A stretch of DNA of 6,048 bases from an uncultured Odoribacter sp. (lineage in GTDB: Bacteria; Bacteroidota; Bacteroidia; Bacteroidales; Marinifilaceae), in the NCBI GenBank assembly GCA_900548135.1, contig URJC01000158.1, positions 1-6,048 on the forward strand, in the 5' to 3' direction. Within the stretch, counting starts at the first letter, position 1; each line of letters begins with the position of its first letter. A program made the translations under genes and the position numbers. Positions 1-6,048 of this stretch are shown in pieces. The notes below the pieces were generated by a model, which was not told the DNA's origin, searched no databases, and worked only from the letters and a program-made list of their open reading frames with translations.

Positions 1-3000
1 GAAATCCGCCGGCAGAAGGTGAATATAAATACGGCCTTTACTGTAACCGGGAAACGTTTACAAATGGGGCAGCTGATTTTAGATATGCCCGGGCATTTTA
101 AAATTACGGGTAGCGGTAGTCTTTCTTCCTGGCAGGATATGAAACGTATGAAAGGAACTTTCATTTTAAGGGGAGAACTGCCGGATGTGACATTTGCCCA
201 GTCTTTTCTGGGGAAACAGGGAGTACACATCCCCCGTCATATAGATCTGCTAACCCGTTTAAAAGCCGACCGGGGGAGTTGGGATGCCTTTATGCGGATG
301 TGCTGTGGACAGGGATGTTTGACGTTGGATGGCGTTTATAAGATTCCTTTGCAGGATTATGATGCAGCATTAAGTTTGAATAATTTTCCTTTGGATCAGT
401 TTTTACCAGCTGATTCGTTGGGGAAGGTTACGGCTTCAGTCCGTTTGTCCGGACAGGATTTTTCATGGCAGAAAGCTCGTGCAGAGGTGAATGCACATAT
501 CCGGGAATGCTGGTATAGGGGCCATGAATACCGTGATGTTGTGTTGGAAGCTGCCTTGGATAAAACGCGTTTAAAGGGCAGTTTGACCAGTAAGGATCCG
601 GATGCTTTGCTGGATTTGATTTTCCGGGCAGATTCAGTAGGACATGAGTATGTGGCCGATCTGAGTGGCCGGATTGGAGAAATTGATGTGCAGGCTTTAC
701 ATTTTGCGCCGGAACCTTTTACGTTTCGTTCAGATGTTGATATACATGTAACGATGGGAGCCCGGGAAACTTATTCTTTACAGCTAAAACTGGATAGCCT
801 GCAAATTTCCGATGCCTATAGAAAATACTTATTGGGAAATCTGGGGGCAGAAATGGAAAGTGATTGGGAGAAAACCACTTTCGGAATGCAATCAGGGGAT
901 TTGACAGCAGAGTTTAAGACAGATACTTCATTATTGGGATTTGTAAGCAATATCGGTAAGGTAACTGCTGTCATTCAGGAGCAGATAGAAGCCCGGGATG
1001 TGAATATGGAACTTGTGAGGGAGGATCTTCCTCCTTTTAGTTTACACCTGAGGAGTGCCCAGAATAACGCTGTGACCCGTTTTCTGAAGTCCCGTGATAT
1101 GGGTTTCAGAAATATGGCTGTTGATATCGTGTCGCGGAAACGCAGCGGGTTGCGTGTCGGAGTGATTGCCAATGCTCCTTATTTTGGAACTGTCCGTTTG
1201 GACTCTGTGCAACTGGGAGCCTGGCAAACGGGTAAAAGCCTGATGTATTCCTTGTCGGCAGGTAGTTCTTCAGAAGCCTGGAAAGGATTGTTCAATATAA
1301 ACCTGACCGGACGAATGCAGGGAGACCGTTTCCGGATAGAGTTGAAGCAAAAAGATGCTCAGGGAAAGCTTGGCTTTGACCTCGGTATCAATACAACGCT
1401 TGGGGACTCGGCTATCCTGGTGAGCCTGTTCCCGATGAATCCGATCCTGGGATATAGCAGGTGGATTGTGAACGCTGATAATCAGATTCGCATTGCATCG
1501 GGAGGGAAAATTAAAGCTAATCTGAGGATGGCCTATTTAAATAAATTGGTGAGCATTCAATCCTTGCCGGATGAGGGGGACCGGCATGATCGTTTGCAAA
1601 TTGAGATTGCAGGGGTAGATTTGAATTCTTTATCGGAGGTGGTTCCGTTTATGCCTCAGCTGGCCGGAAAGTTGAATACGGATTTGTCGTTGTATTCCCG
1701 TCAGCATGAGATGGGGGTAGACGGTAGTATACAGGTGGTTGATCTGGATTATCAGCAACAGCATATTGGAACGTTGGATCTGGATTTAAAATATGTTGCA
1801 GGAAACCGGTTTACGGATCATGCAATCCGTTTTGAACTGAAAATTGATAGTATTCAGCGGGCGATAGCCGAAGGATCGTTTTCAACTGCTGATGAAAACC
1901 GGGAAATCAGGATAGATATGGATATTCCATCCTTACCCTTATATGTTGTGAATGCTTTTGTGCCGGCTGATTTGATTAAATTAGGCGGAGAGCTGACAGG
2001 CGATGTGCGATTCAGAGGAACCATAGATACTCCTGAGTTGAACGGTGGGTTGGCTTTTCGGGATGGGAGGGCGGATGTCGTGATGTTGGGGACAACTTTC
2101 CGTTTGGATACCAATAGGATAACTGTTCAGGATGGGCGCATCCTGTTCCGGAAATACCGTTTTATTGCACCCAATAACAGCAATATGATCCTGGATGGGG
2201 ATGTGACTTTAACCCCTTTCGACCGGATGGGAATGAATCTGGCTGTGGATGCGAACAATTTCGAGTTGGTGAATGTCAGGAAAAATGAGACTTCCCTGAT
2301 TTATGGTAAGGCGTATGCAGATATTCATTCCCGGTTGTCTGGTGCATTTTCCAACTTGAGTGTAACCGGAAACATAAATTTGTTGAACCGGACTGCCATT
2401 ACTTATACTTTGCGGAGTTCCGATCCGGCAATGGTAGATAAAAGTGCCGATCTGGTCCGTTTTGTTTCTTTTAGAGATACGACACTCAATGATCCTGATG
2501 AACTTACCAACCGGGTAAATACCAGTAGTTTTGCTTTGCGGATGCTTTTGGAGATCGGAGATCAGGTCAGGTTGGGGGTGGATTTATCAGAGGATGGTAG
2601 CAACCATGTGAGTATACAGGGAGGAGGTAACCTGGTGTTAGCAATGAATCCCGAGGGTGGCATGACGCTTTCGGGGAAATATATCCTGACTGGCGGAACG
2701 GTTGAATATAACGTACCCATAGTGGGTAAGAAAGAGTTTAGCATTCAAAGTGGGAGTTTTGTGGAGTGGACGGGTAATGTGATGAACCCATTGCTGAATA
2801 TTTCTGCATCTGCCCAGGTAAAAGCCAATGTAGAAGATGGAGATCAGGCCAGACAGGTGGTATTTGAAGCGATTATCCGCATACAGAATACCTTAAACCG
2901 TCCTGATATTACTTTTGATTTATCAGCTCCTAATGATATGGTGATTCAAAATCAATTGATGACTTTTTCACCGGAAGAACGGACCCGGCAGGCATTGAAC

Positions 3001-3516
3001 TTGTTGATATATAATACTTATACTGCACCGGGGGCTGCAAAGTCTGGCAGTAATGGGAATATGGCCAATAATGCGATTTATAGCTTTGTAGAAAATGAAT
3101 TGAATAAATATACCCGGAAAGCCGGATTAACAGTGGGGTTTGATTCGCATAATACTGATGAGAATACAACCCGGACAGATGTGACTTACCAGTTTTCCCG
3201 CCAATTGTTTAATGATAGGGTGAGGGTTAAAATCGGAGGACGGATTTCTACGGATAGCAATGAAGGACAGGGAAGTACTTTACAGGATAACCTGGTGGAT
3301 GACATTTCAATCGAATATGTCCTGACCAGGAAGAGGAATTTGTATGTAAAAGTATTCCGCCATTCTAACTATGAAAGTGTGTTGGATGGAGAGGTTACCC
3401 AGACGGGGGTCGGTATTGTCTGGCGGAAAAATTTCAGGAAATTCAAAGACCTGTTTAAAAATAACAAGCGCTTGCTAAGGGAAAAACAAGAAAGGACTAA
3501 AAATGAGAATAACTAA
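1..3516 (+). CDS. tamB: TamB-family translocation/assembly protein, C-terminal part (5' end outside window)
   Basis: The reading frame is open from the first base, so this is the C-terminal 1,171 codons of a longer gene. The GTG at 19 is an internal codon, not a start. Residues are numbered from the window's first codon. Residues 1 to about 650 are low-complexity, beta-rich AsmA/TamB-like sequence with alternating hydrophobic residues, and no transmembrane segment is visible. Around 661-690 comes a typical TamB stretch (LGGELTGDVRFRGTIDTPEL). The conserved TamB C-terminal domain (DUF490) covers roughly 700-1145. Recognisable blocks include YTLRSSDP (802-809), GGGNLVLAMNPEGGMTLSG (874-892), GGTVEYNVP (898-906), the NPLLNISA block (929-936), FSPEERTRQALNLLIYNTYT (989-1008) and TGVGIVWRKNF near 1135-1145. 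The last 30 residues are a basic tail. In the family, TamB is held in the inner membrane by its N-terminus, spans the periplasm as a hydrophobic groove and pairs with a TamA/TamL barrel. It acts in outer-membrane protein assembly and/or lipid transport. The missing N-terminus (probably a few hundred residues) should carry the anchor. tamL follows with a 14-base overlap. The family call is firm; the transported substrate is not shown by the sequence. Confidence 0.93.
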   Translation, partial: EIRRQKVNINTAFTVTGKRLQMGQLILDMPGHFKITGSGSLSSWQDMKRMKGTFILRGELPDVTFAQSFLGKQGVHIPRHIDLLTRLKADRGSWDAFMRMCCGQGCLTLDGVYKIPLQDYDAALSLNNFPLDQFLPADSLGKVTASVRLSGQDFSWQKARAEVNAHIRECWYRGHEYRDVVLEAALDKTRLKGSLTSKDPDALLDLIFRADSVGHEYVADLSGRIGEIDVQALHFAPEPFTFRSDVDIHVTMGARETYSLQLKLDSLQISDAYRKYLLGNLGAEMESDWEKTTFGMQSGDLTAEFKTDTSLLGFVSNIGKVTAVIQEQIEARDVNMELVREDLPPFSLHLRSAQNNAVTRFLKSRDMGFRNMAVDIVSRKRSGLRVGVIANAPYFGTVRLDSVQLGAWQTGKSLMYSLSAGSSSEAWKGLFNINLTGRMQGDRFRIELKQKDAQGKLGFDLGINTTLGDSAILVSLFPMNPILGYSRWIVNADNQIRIASGGKIKANLRMAYLNKLVSIQSLPDEGDRHDRLQIEIAGVDLNSLSEVVPFMPQLAGKLNTDLSLYSRQHEMGVDGSIQVVDLDYQQQHIGTLDLDLKYVAGNRFTDHAIRFELKIDSIQRAIAEGSFSTADENREIRIDMDIPSLPLYVVNAFVPADLIKLGGELTGDVRFRGTIDTPELNGGLAFRDGRADVVMLGTTFRLDTNRITVQDGRILFRKYRFIAPNNSNMILDGDVTLTPFDRMGMNLAVDANNFELVNVRKNETSLIYGKAYADIHSRLSGAFSNLSVTGNINLLNRTAITYTLRSSDPAMVDKSADLVRFVSFRDTTLNDPDELTNRVNTSSFALRMLLEIGDQVRLGVDLSEDGSNHVSIQGGGNLVLAMNPEGGMTLSGKYILTGGTVEYNVPIVGKKEFSIQSGSFVEWTGNVMNPLLNISASAQVKANVEDGDQARQVVFEAIIRIQNTLNRPDITFDLSAPNDMVIQNQLMTFSPEERTRQALNLLIYNTYTAPGAAKSGSNGNMANNAIYSFVENELNKYTRKAGLTVGFDSHNTDENTTRTDVTYQFSRQLFNDRVRVKIGGRISTDSNEGQGSTLQDNLVDDISIEYVLTRKRNLYVKVFRHSNYESVLDGEVTQTGVGIVWRKNFRKFKDLFKNNKRLLREKQERTKNENN
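3491..3496 (+). promoter_or_regulatory. Possible ribosome binding site for tamL
   Basis: The purine-rich AAAGGA ends 6 bases before the ATG at 3503 and lies within the last codons of tamB. It supports the ATG start, which is the only ATG ahead of the lipoprotein signal. Bacteroidota often initiate without a strong Shine-Dalgarno sequence, so its functional weight is uncertain. Re-initiation by ribosomes finishing tamB is an alternative or additional route. Confidence 0.4.
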
Positions 3517-5875
3517 GTTGCACGATAATCCATGGAAGAATGCCGGGAATCTTTTAGGAAATTTCCGGAGATTGTTTGCCCCTTTGGGTCTTATTCTTCT
3601 GTTTTTTTTCCTTTTGGTGTCTTGTTCTACTACCAAAAAGCTGAAAGAAGGAGAGGTACTTTATGTGGGTGTGAAAAAAATGAAAATTGAGGTTCCGGCA
3701 AAAGTTAAACTGAATGGTACACAAAAATCTGCTGTCTCGGCTCCGTTATCCGTGAAGCCGAATAATCCCCTGTATGCTCCCTATGTCCGTTCACCTTTTC
3801 CTATTGGGCTATGGGTATATAACTGGGATATAAAGAAAGAAAAAGGATTTAAATGGTGGTTGTATCGCAAATTAGCCAAGAAACCGGTGCTTATTTCTGA
3901 TGTTCAGCCGGAACTGAGATTAAAAATGGTAGAGAACAATATGAAGGATTTTGGTTTTTATGGGATAACAAGCCATTATGAGATTCTTCCCAAGAAGCAT
4001 AATCCGAAGAAGGCACGGGTTAGTTATCGGGTGGATTTACCAGTACCTTTTCGCTATGGGAATATCCGTTTGTGGGGGTGGAAGCCGGAGATGGACAGCA
4101 TCGTACGGGCTTCCATGAGATTTTCGGAACTGAAAACGGGAGACCAGTATGACGTGAATATCCTGAATGAAGAACGGCAGCGGATTTCCGATCGGCTGAG
4201 AAACCGGGGGTACTATTTTTTTCAACCGGATTACATCGAATATCTTGTGGATACAACTGCAGGACATAAGGTGGCTGATGTACGTATCGGTTTAAAGCAG
4301 GGCGTTCCTGCCAATGCTTTGGAGGTGTATAAAATCAGGAATGTAGATGTGGTATTAACTGGAAATGAAGGAACCGGGGGACGGGATTCTATTTTTGTGG
4401 ATAGTGTGAAGATTCTCTATGAGCCGCCTGTTACGTTGAAGCCCAATGTGCTGATCCGGGCTGTGAAAGTGAGGCCCGGACAAGTCTATACAGCCACCCG
4501 TCAAAGCCGGACGCAGGCTAATTTTGTCCAATTGGGGGTGTTTAAATTTGCCAATATGAATATTACTGCTCCGGATACTACCGGAAAGAAGGTATTGGAT
4601 ATGCAGATTAGCGGAGATTTTGCTTTACCTATAGAGACTGAAGTGGAAGTGGATGTTTCTTCAAAATCAAATAATTTGTTGGGACCTGGATTAACTCTTG
4701 GGATAACCAACCGGAACATGTTTAAACGGGCGGAGACTTTTTCAGTTCGTTTGACCGGATCTTATGAATGGCAGATCGGAGGGAACAAGGAGGCTACAGG
4801 CAATTCCGGATTGATAAATTCTTATGAATTGGGGTTGAGTTTTAATTTGTCTGTGCCCCGCCTGTTGGTACCTCAATTTATGAAAACGAAACGCGACCGA
4901 AGGGAACAGACCCATTTCCAGATAGGCTCTGATCTGTTGAACCGTCATAATTATTTCAGGATGATTTCCTTTTGGGGAAGTGCAACCTATGATTTTAATT
5001 CTTCTTTCCGGAATTATCATTCGATAGTCCCTTTTAAATTGAACTATACTTATTTGTTACAGACGTCCCATGCTTTTGACTCTGTGACGATGCGGAATCC
5101 TGCTGTAGCTCAAAGTTTCCGGAACCAGTTTATCCCTTCTATGTCCTATACCTATACTTATGACAGGGCTGCTACTTATCGGAACCCAAACCGCTTATTC
5201 TGGCAAACCTCCGTCACACAGGCCGGAAATATCATTGCCGGAATTCAGTATTTGGCGGGGAATCATAAGGGGGAAGGTAAGCAGATTCTGAATAACCGGT
5301 ATTCACAGTTTTTGAAGCTGACTTCTGAATTGATCGGTTATAAGACGGTAGATACTAAAAATCAATTAGCTGTGCGGGTGATGGGAGGTATAGGATACGC
5401 TTATGGTAATTCGAGAGTCATGCCTTATAGTGAACAGTTTTATATTGGTGGATCAAATAGTATCCGCGCTTTTCATATCCGTTCCATCGGACCCGGAAGC
5501 TATCATCCTGTAGAAACAAAATATTCGTACCTGGACCAGACAGGAGACATTAAGCTGGAAGGAAATGTAGAATATCGTTTTGAAATCTATGAACGTTTTA
5601 AAGGGGCCTTGTTTATGGATGCCGGAAATATCTGGTTGTTGAAAAAGGATGCTCAGCGTCCCGGGGGAGAGTTCCGGCTTAAAGGTTTGCCCAAACAGAT
5701 TGCTTTGGGTACTGGTTTGGGTTTGCGTTATGATTTCTCTTATATCGTTATTCGGGCTGATCTGGGTATACCTTTACATGCTCCTTATTATACGGGCCGG
5801 TCGCAATATTATAATATCACGGGTAGCTTTTGGAAAAGCCTGGTACTAAATCTGGCCATTGGATATCCTTTCTGA
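3503..5875 (+). CDS. tamL: TamL: lipid-anchored TamA/BamA-type outer-membrane barrel protein
   Basis: Complete protein of 790 residues. The N-terminus has a basic/polar n-region (1-26), a hydrophobic core rich in Leu and Phe (about 28-39) and the lipobox LVSC, giving a lipidated Cys41. This is the only cysteine in the protein. CSTTKKLKEGE matches the start of known Bacteroidota TamL proteins. Three POTRA-like periplasmic domains follow. The first, about 48-181, contains a conserved insert with GLWVYNW at 102-108. The second, about 182-272, has LKTGDQYD and RISDRLRNRGYYFF near 210-240. The third, about 275-372, has VRPGQVY at 323-329. The 16-stranded barrel (Omp85/bacterial surface antigen domain) runs from about 378 to the end. 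It opens near the LLGPGLTLGITNRNMF motif and carries GGSNSIRAF (649-657), the equivalent of the conserved (V/I)RGF motif of loop 6. LEGNVEYRF (685-693) and FMDAGNIW (704-711) follow, and the protein ends in Phe like a beta-signal. Its role is to form the outer-membrane end of the TAM complex with the TamB encoded just upstream. ATG at 3503 is preferred because no other ATG precedes the lipobox. TTG codons at 3518 and 3572 would remove part or all of the basic n-region. BamA is a less likely identity, given the three POTRAs, the lipobox and the tamB neighbour. Confidence 0.94.
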   Translation: MRITKLHDNPWKNAGNLLGNFRRLFAPLGLILLFFFLLVSCSTTKKLKEGEVLYVGVKKMKIEVPAKVKLNGTQKSAVSAPLSVKPNNPLYAPYVRSPFPIGLWVYNWDIKKEKGFKWWLYRKLAKKPVLISDVQPELRLKMVENNMKDFGFYGITSHYEILPKKHNPKKARVSYRVDLPVPFRYGNIRLWGWKPEMDSIVRASMRFSELKTGDQYDVNILNEERQRISDRLRNRGYYFFQPDYIEYLVDTTAGHKVADVRIGLKQGVPANALEVYKIRNVDVVLTGNEGTGGRDSIFVDSVKILYEPPVTLKPNVLIRAVKVRPGQVYTATRQSRTQANFVQLGVFKFANMNITAPDTTGKKVLDMQISGDFALPIETEVEVDVSSKSNNLLGPGLTLGITNRNMFKRAETFSVRLTGSYEWQIGGNKEATGNSGLINSYELGLSFNLSVPRLLVPQFMKTKRDRREQTHFQIGSDLLNRHNYFRMISFWGSATYDFNSSFRNYHSIVPFKLNYTYLLQTSHAFDSVTMRNPAVAQSFRNQFIPSMSYTYTYDRAATYRNPNRLFWQTSVTQAGNIIAGIQYLAGNHKGEGKQILNNRYSQFLKLTSELIGYKTVDTKNQLAVRVMGGIGYAYGNSRVMPYSEQFYIGGSNSIRAFHIRSIGPGSYHPVETKYSYLDQTGDIKLEGNVEYRFEIYERFKGALFMDAGNIWLLKKDAQRPGGEFRLKGLPKQIALGTGLGLRYDFSYIVIRADLGIPLHAPYYTGRSQYYNITGSFWKSLVLNLAIGYPF

Positions 5876-5963
5876 CGTTTTTCTGGTCATGAGGCGGACG
5901 GAGATGGGGAATATTATTATGAGACTAAAGCAGGTTTTGAAGTGAAATAATATATAAAAATAG

Positions 5964-6000
5964 AACAACCTGTAAATCATTGTTTTACAGGTTGTTTTTT
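5964..6000 (+). terminator. Rho-independent terminator after tamBL, possibly bidirectional
   Basis: A perfect 13-bp inverted repeat (AACAACCTGTAAA at 5964-5976 with TTTACAGGTTGTT at 5984-5996) encloses a 7-base loop. It runs into a T tract at 5995-6000. It lies 88 bases after the tamL stop codon and is oriented to end the tamBL transcript. On the minus strand the same hairpin is followed by CTATTTTTATATA (complement of 5951-5963), so it could also terminate the convergent tRNA transcript. Confidence 0.88.
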
Positions 6001-6003
6001 ATG

Positions 6004-6048
6004 CGGAAAGACGGGGATTCGAACCCCGGAAACCCTTTTGGGGTTTAC
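6004..6048 (-). tRNA. tRNA-Ser, 3' portion (rest of the gene beyond the right edge)
   Basis: Read on the minus strand, the sequence gives a long variable arm with a 6-bp stem (6041-6046 pairing with 6030-6035) and a 5-base loop. Next comes a T arm at 6012-6028, with a 5-bp CGGGG/CCCCG stem and the loop TTCGAAT. The 3' acceptor strand TCTTTCC (6005-6011) and discriminator G (6004) complete the end. A long variable arm occurs in Ser, Leu and bacterial Tyr tRNAs. Discriminator G points to Ser, since Leu and Tyr normally have A. The predicted 5' acceptor strand would be GGAAAGA. CCA is not encoded; the next bases on this strand are CAT. The D arm, anticodon and 5' acceptor strand are outside the window, so the codon family is unknown. 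Confidence 0.9.

Noticed and set aside
19..21. GTG as the true start of tamB
   Set aside because: The frame is open upstream to the window edge. The protein from here would lack the inner-membrane anchor and an export signal, so the gene is cut by the window edge, not started here.
4742..5020. Minus-strand open frames of 60-92 codons opposite tamB and tamL, the longest at 4742-5020
   Set aside because: All lie antisense to well-conserved coding sequence, lack recognisable domains, and are expected by chance opposite long genes.
5649..5849. A 66-codon open frame (+) inside tamL
   Set aside because: It lies wholly within the conserved barrel-coding region in another frame and has no family resemblance, so it is a shadow of tamL.
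5889..5945. Small 18-codon ORF (+) starting at an ATG in the spacer after tamL
   Set aside because: It is very short, has no clear ribosome binding site or recognisable peptide, and lies in the 3' untranslated region ahead of the terminator.
6004..6048. tRNA-Ser 3' end as an integration site for a mobile element
   Set aside because: The sequence next to the tRNA 3' end is the native tamBL terminator. No integrase gene and no repeated copy of the tRNA end is visible in the window.

Overview
The window looks like part of a Bacteroidota (Bacteroidales-like) chromosome. The evidence is a TamB-family protein gene followed directly by a lipid-anchored TamA/BamA-type outer-membrane barrel (TamL). 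This pairing is known from Bacteroidota, where TamL takes the place of the proteobacterial TamA. The genus cannot be fixed from this sequence.

Layout: positions 1-3516 (+) hold the C-terminal 1,171 codons of tamB, whose 5' end lies outside the window. Positions 3503-5875 (+) hold the complete 790-codon tamL gene, which starts inside the last codons of tamB (14-base overlap). Positions 5876-5963 are a short AT-rich spacer with no convincing gene. Positions 5964-6000 hold a strong intrinsic terminator with a perfect 13-bp stem and a T tract. Positions 6004-6048 (-) are the 3' part of a tRNA gene with a long variable arm and discriminator base G, which indicates tRNA-Ser; its anticodon lies beyond the right edge.

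How the parts work together: TamB is expected to be anchored in the inner membrane by an N-terminus not seen here and to span the periplasm as a long beta-rich groove. Its conserved C-terminal domain should meet the POTRA domains of TamL at the outer membrane. In characterised relatives this family serves outer-membrane protein assembly and/or phospholipid transport between membranes. The overlapping genes suggest co-transcription and translational coupling of the two partners. The operon ends at the terminator, which lies back to back with the convergent tRNA and could stop transcription from both sides.

Both genes look intact and vertically inherited where visible. I see no mobile element, CRISPR array or evidently new system. 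The points worth a second look are details of the TamB-TamL pair and of the compact tRNA/terminator junction.
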